Assembly: GCA_024405065.1 (NCBI GenBank) | Contig: JAKSPF010000025.1 | Coordinates: 1-11,423, forward strand | Length of the DNA stretch: 11,423 nucleotides | DNA from: Sphaerochaetaceae bacterium | GTDB lineage: Bacteria > Spirochaetota > Spirochaetia > Sphaerochaetales > Sphaerochaetaceae | Reading direction: 5' to 3' | In this document: positions 1 through 6,799 of the stretch, one piece after another | Layout: each line of letters opens with the position of its first letter | Position numbering within the stretch: the stretch's first letter is position 1 | Position numbers and translations under genes: made by a program | The notes under the pieces: generated by a model | Told to the model about the DNA's origin: nothing | Database searches by the model: none | The model's input: the letters and a program-made list of their open reading frames with translations, nothing else

Positions 1-2
1 TC

Positions 3-1199
3 GGGCATATAGCAGGGGCTCGCAAGCCCCTGCTTTTATTTACTCTTTTTCTTATTGTCTTTCCTGTTTTTTCTTCTGCAACCGAGTGTAGTTTTGATTT
101 CGGTTCAAAGGGCGGTTTTGTCTACAAAGATAAGGACAGAAACATTCCTTTTCAGGATTTTAATTTTTTTATTGAAAACAAGTTGAAAGACTCTTCTCTT
201 TTGGGTTTGAATGTCAAGTACAGCAAAGTAAATTTTGATACCGAATTTTTAAATACGCAGTTTGCATCTGTAAAAGAAATTGTATCCTACAAACGTGACG
301 CTTTCTCTTTCAGGGGAGGTTTTGTAGGATATTTCTTTAAAAATGCCGTTTCAATAAAAGTGGACGGGTACAGATTCTCTCTGAAGATGCAGGATAATGC
401 GGCTGTGTTCGGAAGGTTCGGTTTTCACTCTGAAAAAATTGATTTCGGGGTGAGAATCGGCGGACTTTATTCAAAACCGAAATTTGATGTCAGTGATTTA
501 TGTTTGTTCAACGGCAAACCTGTTGATTCGTCAGTCATAATGGTAATGGGCGGGCTTGATTTTCCCAAGCAACACTATCTGGATATTTGCCATATAGGAT
601 TATCCTTTGGAGTGCAGACTTCCAAAAATTCTTATTTGGGAAATGCTTCACTGAATCTGAATGCTGCCTGTATCAGAAAACACATCAAATATTTTGACAT
701 TTGTTTTGGGGTTTTGAATCTGATTGCAAAATCAAATCTGAAAATCGGTGAAAAAGACGTTAATTCACTGTTTGTTCGTTTTAAAAGGGCAAATGCAGAT
801 TTGTCTTTTTCCGATATCGCCGTATTCGGAGCATGCAGATTTAATTGGATGTCACGATATTTCGGGACAGATTTGACGATATCATATTTTCATTGTGTAA
901 AAGCAGATAATTCTCTGTATTACAGTGCGTCAATGAGAAAACTGTTCTGGTGGGAAGAAGTTGCAGGACAGGTTTCAATCATAGATATGAAAAAAATCGG
1001 ATTACTTGCCGGCAGAGTGAGGTTGAATTTCAAAATAGGTGCAGTGAATCTTTTTGTTTCAAAAATCATCCCTGTTGTGATTGATTTCGGTAGTATTTCA
1101 AACGGTACCGGTGGCGGTTCCGGTAAAAAACCGGATTCTGACGCAATTAAAACAGCCCTTTTGAGCGGAACGTTTGTCGGTTTGAATATAAAAATCTGA
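3..1199 (+). CDS. Exported, probably outer-membrane beta-rich protein (5' partial)
   Basis: The frame is open from the first bases of the window to a TGA at 1197-1199, giving at least 398 residues, so the true start lies to the left. The first in-window candidate, TTG at 183, would discard an evident signal peptide: Arg-Lys, then the hydrophobic run LLLFTLFLIVFPVF, then SSA as a cleavage site near base 80. The mature part is rich in alternating hydrophobic and polar residues, aromatic residues and glycines, as in beta-barrel or surface proteins of spirochaetes. It carries a Gly-rich GTGGGSG linker near the end. I recognise no named family. The N-terminal coding region overlaps the hairpin at 11-34. 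Export is well supported; outer-membrane location is inferred. Confidence 0.75.
   Translation, partial: GHIAGARKPLLLFTLFLIVFPVFSSATECSFDFGSKGGFVYKDKDRNIPFQDFNFFIENKLKDSSLLGLNVKYSKVNFDTEFLNTQFASVKEIVSYKRDAFSFRGGFVGYFFKNAVSIKVDGYRFSLKMQDNAAVFGRFGFHSEKIDFGVRIGGLYSKPKFDVSDLCLFNGKPVDSSVIMVMGGLDFPKQHYLDICHIGLSFGVQTSKNSYLGNASLNLNAACIRKHIKYFDICFGVLNLIAKSNLKIGEKDVNSLFVRFKRANADLSFSDIAVFGACRFNWMSRYFGTDLTISYFHCVKADNSLYYSASMRKLFWWEEVAGQVSIIDMKKIGLLAGRVRLNFKIGAVNLFVSKIIPVVIDFGSISNGTGGGSGKKPDSDAIKTALLSGTFVGLNIKI
11..42 (+). terminator. Hairpin with T-rich tail (terminator-like)
   Basis: A perfect 10-bp inverted repeat, AGCAGGGGCT at 11-20 and AGCCCCTGCT at 25-34, encloses the loop CGCA and runs into a T-rich stretch (TTTTATTT). 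This is the form of an intrinsic terminator for a gene ending just left of the window. It also lies inside the open frame of the following exported protein, upstream of its hydrophobic signal core, so it could instead act as an attenuator or a translational structure. The hairpin is seen directly; its role is inferred. Confidence 0.55.
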
Positions 1200-1230
1200 T
1201 TTCACTCACGGGCAGTCTCGGGAAGTCAGA

Positions 1231-1278
1231 AGCCAATTTCAAAATTCCATTCATGAATTCTGAACTTGCCTTTGCGGC
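1231..1278 (+). repeat. Dispersed repeat, copy A
   Basis: These 48 bases match 6835-6882 (copy B) at 44 positions. The core includes the palindrome ATTCATGAAT at 1249-1258 within a hairpin-forming segment (CAAAATTC, 7-base loop, near-complement with one mismatch). The copy lies between the exported protein gene and a putative promoter for the ATPase operon. No open frame of note runs through it. It lacks the right-hand part seen in copy B, so it is probably a truncated member. Confidence 0.75.
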
Positions 1279-1289
1279 ATAAGTACTCC

Positions 1290-1316
1290 TTGACAAATGT
1301 CTTATACCTATATAAA
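1290..1316 (+). promoter_or_regulatory. Candidate promoter of the ATPase-MFS operon
   Basis: A perfect TTGACA (1290-1295) is followed after 15 bases by TATAAA (1311-1316). The spacing is two bases short of ideal. Transcription would start near 1323, leaving a leader of about 100 bases. That leader contains an imperfect hairpin at 1386-1406 (CCGAA paired with TTCGG, around GATATATC) just before the ribosome binding site GGGAGG (1414-1419). Confidence 0.35.
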
Positions 1317-1424
1317 GTGCTCCCATGTCTGTATGAGTACATAAAAGCCGGAGTTGATCCGAATCCGGAATCTTGAACATTCCGTCCGAAAAGATATATC
1401 ATTCGGCAAAAGTGGGAGGTTCAA

Positions 1425-2510
1425 ATGAAAATTAAGAATAATAAATTTGATTCTTTTTTAGGTGTATCATCAGCAAATGGCTTTTATGGATATTTTCAAC
1501 TGTTGGGGAATGATCCGGACTTATACCTATATCTTTTAAAAAGCGGACCGGGCTGTGGTAAATCCTCTTTAATGAAAGAGATAGCATCAACTGCGATTGA
1601 TAACAACCAAGCAGTTGAGCTGATTCATTGCAGCAGCGACCCTGAGAGTCTTGACGGTGTAATACTTTGGGATAAAAAGATTGCAATACTTGATGCAACT
1701 TCACCGCATTCAGTTGAACCCACCACTCCCGGAATGATGCAGGATGTAATAAGTCTATATCATACAATTAATAAAGAAAAACTTATCGTTAACAAAAACG
1801 ATCTTATTTACCAAGCCAAGCGTTACAAATATTATCATAAGCAATCAGGAAGCTCTTTAGCCAATGCTGCTGGTTTACTTAGGGATAATCTTCGTACAGC
1901 AAGCATATTTTATAACGATGACAAGATTTCAAACTATGCGAACAATTTGGCTGAAAAAATAATTACAGTGAAAGATGATTGTTCTGTCGGGCATAAATAT
2001 TCTCGTTTTTTAAGTGCGATAACACCTCGTGGTATTATATTTTATGATGATTCACTGCGAGTTTTAGCAGAGCAAATATACGTTATAGAGGACGAATACG
2101 GTGTTTGCAGTAACAGTATTCTTAAAACAATTTGCAACTATGCCGTAAATGCAGGCAATGATGTATTTTGCTGTGGCTGTCCGTTATTGCCTGAAGAAAA
2201 AACAGATTTTCTGATAATTCCTGACTTATCATTGGCCTTTGTTACATCCAACAGTTGGCATAAACCGAATTTTCCCAAACAAAATGTTATAGATTCTCAG
2301 GAATTTGTAGATAAAAAGCTCTTTGAGCAAGTACATAGTCAACTGGAATTTAATCAAGGTATTACAAAACAGATAGTAGAGCAAAGCATTAAGCTTCAAC
2401 AACAGGCAATGAAAAGTCATGATAAGATGGAAGAATATTACAATCCGGCAGTTGATTTTGATGAAGTTAATAAAGTCAGACAAAATCTGCTGAAAGAGAT
2501 ATTCGGGTAG
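1425..2510 (+). CDS. Predicted P-loop ATPase, PRK06851-like
   Basis: This 361-residue cytoplasmic protein has a Walker A motif GPGCGKSS at residues 41-48. It also has the family-typical stretches HCSSDPESLDG (68-78), an ILDATSPH segment (88-95) and an SAITPRG segment (197-203). These match my recollection of the PRK06851 family, mostly from Firmicutes, whose members carry two tandem P-loop halves. Here the second half keeps its flanks (IYVIEDEYG at 218-226, CGCPLLPEE at 250-258, IIPDLSLA at 264-271). The place of the second Walker A reads EDEYGVCSNS (222-231), with no glycine-rich GKS/T. The C-terminus (300-361) is charged and probably helical. The substrate and role of the family are unknown. 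Translation starts at ATG 1425 behind GGGAGG. The MFS gene follows after 44 bases, so co-transcription is likely. Family assignment is fairly sure; function is not. Confidence 0.85.
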   Translation: MKIKNNKFDSFLGVSSANGFYGYFQLLGNDPDLYLYLLKSGPGCGKSSLMKEIASTAIDNNQAVELIHCSSDPESLDGVILWDKKIAILDATSPHSVEPTTPGMMQDVISLYHTINKEKLIVNKNDLIYQAKRYKYYHKQSGSSLANAAGLLRDNLRTASIFYNDDKISNYANNLAEKIITVKDDCSVGHKYSRFLSAITPRGIIFYDDSLRVLAEQIYVIEDEYGVCSNSILKTICNYAVNAGNDVFCCGCPLLPEEKTDFLIIPDLSLAFVTSNSWHKPNFPKQNVIDSQEFVDKKLFEQVHSQLEFNQGITKQIVEQSIKLQQQAMKSHDKMEEYYNPAVDFDEVNKVRQNLLKEIFG

Positions 2511-2554
2511 ATTGATAAAATCGCCTGTGTCCTTGAAAATGGAGAGACAATTCA

Positions 2555-3754
2555 ATGAGTTCGGCTGATAAAAAAGGGATATTTGAAATTTTAATAGCTC
2601 TGTTTTGTGTTTTTTGCGTTGCTGTTTGTCAGTTCAAAGTATCTTCTTCCACTGTACTTCTAATGCAAAATTTTGGTATTAACAATATGGAGGTTGGCTT
2701 ATTAACGTCAGCCACAAGCATTGCCGGACTGATTCTTGCTATTCCTGTTGGTGCGTTGATTGCAAAATTCGGATTTAAGCTCATAGGATTGATTGCTTTA
2801 TTTGCATGTGCAATAGGGTCTTGTCTGGGATTTTTTACAAATTCTTACAAAGTGCTTTTATTCAGTAGAATACTTGAGGGAATTGCGGTTGGTTCAATAT
2901 TTACTGTTGTTCCGTCATTAATCGCTGTGGTTGCCAAGGGCAAAAGCAGAACATTTTTTATGAGTGTTTTCTCTTGTTATGTTGGAGTAGGACAAATAAT
3001 TGTCTTTATTACAACAAATTTGATAGTTGATCAATCTGATCCTGAATCTTACAAAAATCTTTGGTTGCTGACAAACATACTTCTGTTGATTTGTATTGTG
3101 TTATGGCTTGTATTCATTAAACCGTCACAATCCGAATCTGTTGGTACAGACACGTCTATAACAATTCGAGGCCTTTATAAATACGCTTCGCTTTGGATCA
3201 TAGCTTTACTGATGTTCTTCTATATTTCCATTTACAAAGGCATAACGACATATACTATGCCATACATTAATTCTATTGGTCTTGACTTAATTTTTTCTAA
3301 CAATCTCTCAGCTATACGTGCCTTTGTCGGTATAGTCACATCAATAATTACGGGCTTGATCATAGCTTCTTTCAGCAAAAGAAAGCATTATATTGCCGGA
3401 ATTATTGCCTGTATCCTGAATTTCTTTGCAATCTTTAGTGTGTGGTCTTATACAACAGAAAAGATGGCTATTGTTTCCTTAGTAATTGTCGGTATTACCG
3501 ATGCAGCTTCTCTTGCAATATTTACGAGTTTGTCACCTTATTTACTGAAGGATCTCAAATTGGTAGGTATTACCAATGGTTTTATAACTATCGGGAAAAA
3601 TTTAGCCATTCTTAGTGTGCCTTTTATTTCCGGCAGTACAATAGATTCGTTTGGGTTTGGTCCACTGACTTTTGTTTATTTTATTTTCGGAATTGCCAGC
3701 TTAATATTAAGCATACTTTTGTACTTCGTAAACGCCAAATCATGTGCCACATGA
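2555..3754 (+). CDS. Major facilitator superfamily transporter
   Basis: This 399-residue integral membrane protein has about 12 hydrophobic helices and a hydrophilic central loop near residues 190-205. The loop after helix 2 reads GALIAKFGFK, the MFS motif A position, with a conserved glycine and basic residues. FSRILEGIAVGS near residue 105 matches the arginine-containing helix-4 motif. The general pattern resembles the CynX/NimT-like and other multidrug or anion MFS branches, but the substrate cannot be read from sequence. The start is ATG 2555 with GGAGAG at 2541-2546. It lies 44 bases after the ATPase gene on the same strand, suggesting an operon in which the ATPase and transporter act in one process. 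Both genes read as more AT-rich than deoC or the autotransporter, consistent with acquisition by transfer. Confidence 0.9.
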   Translation: MSSADKKGIFEILIALFCVFCVAVCQFKVSSSTVLLMQNFGINNMEVGLLTSATSIAGLILAIPVGALIAKFGFKLIGLIALFACAIGSCLGFFTNSYKVLLFSRILEGIAVGSIFTVVPSLIAVVAKGKSRTFFMSVFSCYVGVGQIIVFITTNLIVDQSDPESYKNLWLLTNILLLICIVLWLVFIKPSQSESVGTDTSITIRGLYKYASLWIIALLMFFYISIYKGITTYTMPYINSIGLDLIFSNNLSAIRAFVGIVTSIITGLIIASFSKRKHYIAGIIACILNFFAIFSVWSYTTEKMAIVSLVIVGITDAASLAIFTSLSPYLLKDLKLVGITNGFITIGKNLAILSVPFISGSTIDSFGFGPLTFVYFIFGIASLILSILLYFVNAKSCAT

Positions 3755-3973
3755 TAAATTTATGCCCGCTTGATAATCAGCGGTGCGGTTTCCGGTATTT
3801 CAGTCTTTTTGCTGTTGTTGATACTGCATATCATGACGGTACAACGGCTACTGCTTTGACAAGATTACAAAACGAAATTTTTTTTACAATTTTTGTAACC
3901 GGAAATGATTTCAGTTGTTCAACAATCAGACAGGGTGCTGAAATACAGGCATCTTTTGAAGAGGAGAGATAGT

Positions 3974-4696
3974 ATGAAAAAGAAATTACTGGCAGTTTTG
4001 TTGGTTGTCATCACAGTTGTTCCGGTGTTTGCCGGAAACGGAAGATTCTTCCTGTCACTGGGTCCTGCAGGAAACTACAATTCATGGAAGGTCAAGCAAG
4101 AAAAAGTAGAGAACGGAAATTTTGAGTCTACTGATGCTCAACGGAAATTCGGCGGTATTGGTGCTGATTTCAGTGTTGTAATTCAGCCGAATAAGGATTC
4201 TGTTTTCTCAATTTTCATTGATGAATATGCAGGTTTCCCAATCGGAAAAAGAACATGGGTGGTATCCGAGGATGAAAAAAAGTTCAAACTCAAATTTTCA
4301 TTTCAGGACAATCTTGCCTTCGGTCCGGCAGCCACGTTCGGAAGAAACGGTGATTTCTTAAACGGAACAATCGGTTTGGGGCCGTCCTTAGGATATACTT
4401 CAGTTGTGGATTTGCTTGATTCAGAATCAAATGTACGTTTGTGGGAAACTGGGCTTTCTTTGGGTGTTGCAGCTTTCGGTCAGTTGATGTTCAACATAAA
4501 CGATATGTTCTACATTGATCTTGTTGCAGTTCCGTCCATCAGATTCATACAGTGGGGAAGGCGCACAACTTATATAGGGGACAAGAGAACTGATTCAAAT
4601 TCAACCCCTTGGACTAATTACACATTCAAGGGCTTTGAGTTTGACGTGAAGGCAAAAGTCGGGTTCGGTGTCAAACTCGGAAACAAGGATATGTGA
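3974..4696 (+). CDS. Secreted beta-barrel-like protein
   Basis: The chosen start is ATG 3974, behind GAGGAGAG at 3961-3968, giving 240 residues. The longer frame from 3905 has no ribosome site and would bury the signal peptide. The N-terminus MKKK, then LLAVLLVVITVVPVFA, is a classical signal peptide with probable cleavage after Ala20. The mature protein has glycine-rich, aromatic, alternating strands (FFLSLGPAGNY, FGGIGADFSVV, NGTIGLGPSLGY, VGFGVKLG). This is typical of small outer-membrane barrels in treponemes, although no named family is recognised. A strong terminator follows at 4725, and a long spacer separates it from the MFS gene, so it is probably monocistronic. Confidence 0.8.
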   Translation: MKKKLLAVLLVVITVVPVFAGNGRFFLSLGPAGNYNSWKVKQEKVENGNFESTDAQRKFGGIGADFSVVIQPNKDSVFSIFIDEYAGFPIGKRTWVVSEDEKKFKLKFSFQDNLAFGPAATFGRNGDFLNGTIGLGPSLGYTSVVDLLDSESNVRLWETGLSLGVAAFGQLMFNINDMFYIDLVAVPSIRFIQWGRRTTYIGDKRTDSNSTPWTNYTFKGFEFDVKAKVGFGVKLGNKDM

Positions 4697-4724
4697 TTGT
4701 CACAGATTTGTGAGTGAGGTACAG

Positions 4725-4751
4725 AGGGGTTTGAAAAAACCCCTTTTTTTT
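4725..4751 (+). terminator. Intrinsic terminator
   Basis: AGGGGTTT (4725-4732), loop GAAA, then AAACCCCT (4737-4744) form a perfect 8-bp stem followed by an uninterrupted run of Ts to 4751. It sits 29 bases after the stop codon of the secreted protein and separates it from the glycosyltransferase gene. Confidence 0.95.
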
Positions 4752-4756
4752 GCCTT

Positions 4757-4803
4757 TTGCAACTTTTTCAAATCAGACTAAATTGTTAAAATCTTACCGG
4801 TAA
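4757..4803 (+). promoter_or_regulatory. Candidate promoter and palindrome before the glycosyltransferase
   Basis: TTGCAA (4757-4762) and TAAATT (4779-4784) are 16 bases apart and would start transcription near 4791, about 16 bases before the gene. Between them and the start codon lies the perfect palindrome TTACCGGTAA (4794-4803), ending 3 bases before ATG 4807. The palindrome could be an operator overlapping the transcription start. No Shine-Dalgarno sequence is visible. Confidence 0.35.
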
Positions 4804-4806
4804 ACA

Positions 4807-5517
4807 ATGGAAAAGAATCGCTACGGCAGAATATATATAACAGTTCCGGCGCTTAATCCGGATGACCGTCTGATAAGTCTCTGTGAATCACTTTTATCTA
4901 TGGGAGTGAATAACATCTGTATTGTTGATGACGGAAGTGATTCATCTCACAAGGGGATTTTTTCAAAACTTGAAAGTTGCTGTACCGTGATTCACCATGA
5001 AACCAATAAAGGTAAAGGTGCAGCCCTGCGTTCGGCAATGAATTATCTTAAAGGAAAAGATGTCTTAGGTTGCGTTACCGCAGACTGTGACGGGCAACAC
5101 AGACCTGAGGACATAAAAGAGGTTGCCGATGTTTTTCTCAAACATCCGGAAAGTCTTGTACTCGGTTTCCGTGATTTTGACAAGAAGCGTATACCGTTCA
5201 AAAGTCTTATAGGAAACAAGCTTACCAAGTCCGTATTCCGTAAAATCTGCGGAATTGATCTCAAGGATACACAGACAGGTCTGAGGGGAATTCCGAAGGA
5301 GTTTTTCAGTGAGTTGTTGCAGCTTGAAGGTTATGACCGTTTTGAGTTTGAAACAAAGATGCTGATGATGTGGGGGACGAGGCCGATTCTGGAAGTTCCG
5401 GTAAAGACGGTTTATGAAAACGGAAGGAATGACGGTACTCATTTCCGCCCGTTCTCAGACAGTATAAGAATATACAGGGTCTTGCTTTCAGGGCAATCAT
5501 ACGGTAAAAATAAGTAA
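4807..5517 (+). CDS. Glycosyltransferase family 2, DPM1-like
   Basis: This 236-residue GT-A glycosyltransferase resembles polyprenyl-phosphate mannose/glucose synthases. It has the nucleotide-binding VDDGS at 40-44, NKGKGAALR at 67-75, a metal-site segment TADCDGQHRPED (91-102) and an acceptor-side DTQTGLRG (154-161). The protein ends soon after the catalytic domain without membrane helices, so it is a soluble or peripheral enzyme like short DPM1 proteins. It probably transfers a sugar from a nucleotide donor to a lipid phosphate or a related acceptor; donor and acceptor are not determinable. The start ATG 4807 has no Shine-Dalgarno and lies close to a candidate promoter. The deoC gene follows after 61 bases and may be co-transcribed, although no functional link is obvious. 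Confidence 0.88.
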   Translation: MEKNRYGRIYITVPALNPDDRLISLCESLLSMGVNNICIVDDGSDSSHKGIFSKLESCCTVIHHETNKGKGAALRSAMNYLKGKDVLGCVTADCDGQHRPEDIKEVADVFLKHPESLVLGFRDFDKKRIPFKSLIGNKLTKSVFRKICGIDLKDTQTGLRGIPKEFFSELLQLEGYDRFEFETKMLMMWGTRPILEVPVKTVYENGRNDGTHFRPFSDSIRIYRVLLSGQSYGKNK

Positions 5518-5551
5518 CGGTGCCGGTTCGCCTGAAAGCCGTAAACATAGA

Positions 5552-5571
5552 GAGCCGATTGGCTCCGGAGG
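5552..5571 (+). promoter_or_regulatory. Hairpin abutting the deoC ribosome binding site
   Basis: GAGCC (5552-5556), loop GATT, then GGCTC (5561-5565) form a perfect 5-bp GC-rich stem. It is followed one base later by a strong Shine-Dalgarno GGAGG (5567-5571), 7 bases before ATG 5579. The stem does not hide the Shine-Dalgarno itself. The bases AGAGCCGATTG are identical to the terminal repeat of element copy B at 6833-6843. Confidence 0.5.
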
Positions 5572-5578
5572 AGTTTGT

Positions 5579-6229
5579 ATGAATATTGCGTCTTATATTG
5601 ACCATACCGTTTTGGGAGCGGATGCCACACAGGAAAAAATTGAAAAACTTTGTGCGGAAGCGGCACAGTGGAAGTTTGCAAGTGTCTGTGTGAATGGGTG
5701 CTGGGTTGCATTTTGTGCAGACAAACTGAAAGAAACAGGGGTGAAGACCGCCTGTACGGTAGGTTTCCCGCTTGGAGCAATGTCAACTGAAGCCAAAGTT
5801 TTTGAGGCGGCAACTGCCATTGCAGACGGAGCCTCTGAAGTTGATATGGTAATCAATATCGGTTGGTTGAAAGATCACAAGGACGGACTTGTTGAGGATG
5901 AGATAAGACGGGTAAAAAAAGCATGCGGAAACAACTGCCTTAAAGTAATCATTGAGACTTGCCTGCTTACCGATGAAGAGAAAGAACGTGCCTGTCGTTT
6001 GGCAGTTGCCGCCGGAGCGGATTTTGTGAAGACCTCAACCGGTTTTTCAAAAGCCGGAGCCACCGCAGAAGATGTGGCTCTTATGAAAAAAACAGTCGGT
6101 AACAGTGCAAAAGTCAAGGCAGCAGGAGGAATCAGAGATTACAATACTGCTATGAAGATGATTGATGCCGGAGCCGACAGAATAGGTTGCAGTGCCGGAA
6201 TTGCCATAGTGCAGGGTGCCGGAAAATAA
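5579..6229 (+). CDS. deoC: Deoxyribose-phosphate aldolase
   Basis: This 216-residue class I aldolase cleaves 2-deoxyribose 5-phosphate to glyceraldehyde 3-phosphate and acetaldehyde in deoxynucleoside catabolism. The Schiff-base lysine is K151 in DFVKTSTGF. The second lysine is K180 in VKAAGGIRD, and the acidic D89 lies in EVDMVINIG; these correspond to K167, K201 and D102 of the E. coli enzyme. The N-terminal IDHTVL and the phosphate-binding GCSAG near 203-207 are also present. Length suits the short bacterial DeoC form. Translation starts at ATG 5579 behind GGAGG. No other nucleoside-catabolism gene is nearby. The convergent brnA gene ends 10 bases downstream. Confidence 0.96.
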   Translation: MNIASYIDHTVLGADATQEKIEKLCAEAAQWKFASVCVNGCWVAFCADKLKETGVKTACTVGFPLGAMSTEAKVFEAATAIADGASEVDMVINIGWLKDHKDGLVEDEIRRVKKACGNNCLKVIIETCLLTDEEKERACRLAVAAGADFVKTSTGFSKAGATAEDVALMKKTVGNSAKVKAAGGIRDYNTAMKMIDAGADRIGCSAGIAIVQGAGK

Positions 6230-6257
6230 CACAAAAGTGTTAGAGAACTGCTTCTCT
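6227..6257. terminator. Two short hairpins between deoC and brnA
   Basis: TAACAC-AAAA-GTGTTA (6227-6242) joins the two stop codons as a 6-bp palindrome, and AGAGAA-CTGC-TTCTCT (6242-6257) forms a second 6-bp stem. Neither has a clear U-tract, so this is at best a weak bidirectional end for the convergent genes. Confidence 0.3.
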
Positions 6258-6500
6258 CAGTATGCTGTTTATTCTTGTCTGGTAGCCCTTTCCCTGTTTC
6301 TTCAAAGCATCAAGTACATCAACATCAATTTTGATGCTGATAGCTTTTTTCTTTGGAGTAATGTTGTAATACTGAGGATTAACCGGTTTGAACATTGCAA
6401 GCTGTTCATCTGTAAATTCCGGAATATCATCATCAAACTTTACATCGTAAGCTGCAATTTCCTTCAACCTTGAATCGGAAACTTTTTTTGATCCATTCAT
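6240..6500 (-). CDS. brnA: BrnA-family antitoxin
   Basis: This 86-residue antitoxin should bind and neutralise BrnT and, as a DNA-binding dimer, repress its own promoter. The C-terminal half shows the BrnA ribbon-helix-helix pattern: KAISIKIDVDVLDALKKQG (52-70), then KGYQTRINSILREAVL (71-86). The N-terminal half, including DDDIPEFTDEQLAMF near 23-37, is the toxin-binding part. The start ATG 6500 is chosen because a GGAGA lies 8-9 bases upstream. The frame could extend to 6584, but that part lies wholly inside brnT. The gene overlaps the toxin gene by 68 bases. A DNA segment of this gene (6377-6419) recurs in repeat copy C. Confidence 0.9.
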   Translation of the reverse strand: MNGSKKVSDSRLKEIAAYDVKFDDDIPEFTDEQLAMFKPVNPQYYNITPKKKAISIKIDVDVLDALKKQGKGYQTRINSILREAVL

Positions 6501-6786
6501 TGTACAAATTCTCCAATTTCTTTTCTGCTTTTCTCGCAGAAATAAGTCGTATTCTTCCGTTTCTTTCTGTGTGGCTTGTGGCAATCAGAACTATTCCTCT
6601 GATACTTCCGACACAGAAATAACGGTCTTCTTCAAGTGTAGAATGCTTATCGTCATACATTGTCAGCATGTAAGGGTCATCATACACTTCCAATATTTCA
6701 GAAAATGAAAATCCGTGTTTACTGCGATTGACAGCGTCTTTATCTGAGTCCCATTCAAATTTTCCATCTTCTGAAATAACAGTCAT
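6433..6786 (-). CDS. brnT: BrnT-family ribonuclease toxin
   Basis: This 117-residue toxin has the BrnT signature: FEWDSDKDAVNRSKHGFSF (10-28), VYDDP (34-38), a DKHS motif (46-49), then ER-x-FCVG (53-60), HTERNGRIRLISARKA (72-87) and ENLY (92-95). BrnT is an RelE-fold RNase that stops translation and is held in check by BrnA. The toxin-first order is standard. The last 20 or so residues are read from inside brnA: a 68-base overlap, longer than usual, begins near a run of seven A residues in the coding strand (6483-6489). The tail KSFRFKVEGNCSLRCKV has no family resemblance. No Shine-Dalgarno is visible before ATG 6786, and the candidate -10 lies only 13 bases upstream of it. Confidence 0.92.
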   Translation of the reverse strand: MTVISEDGKFEWDSDKDAVNRSKHGFSFSEILEVYDDPYMLTMYDDKHSTLEEDRYFCVGSIRGIVLIATSHTERNGRIRLISARKAEKKLENLYNEWIKKSFRFKVEGNCSLRCKV

Positions 6787-6799
6787 ATGTTATAGTCAA

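Noticed and set aside
1147..1380. Minus-strand frame of 77 residues
   Set aside because: It spans the end of the exported protein gene and repeat copy A, has no ribosome site, and reads through the repeat in a shadow frame.
3856..3898. TTGACA at 3856 with TACAAT at 3885, and inverted repeat TTACAAAA/TTTTGTAA
   Set aside because: Promoter spacing is 23 bases, too long, and the inverted repeat has an 18-base loop with no suitable T-tract after it, so neither a promoter nor a terminator is supported.
3742..3972. Plus-strand frame of 76 residues between the MFS gene and the secreted protein
   Set aside because: No ribosome site, low protein likeness, and it ends exactly in the real Shine-Dalgarno region of the next gene. 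The 219-bp gap holds nothing I can name.
6483..6489. Classical -1 ribosomal slippery heptamer in brnT
   Set aside because: The A7 run is in the wrong register for A-AAA-AAG in the brnT frame; only length slippage of the run remains plausible.
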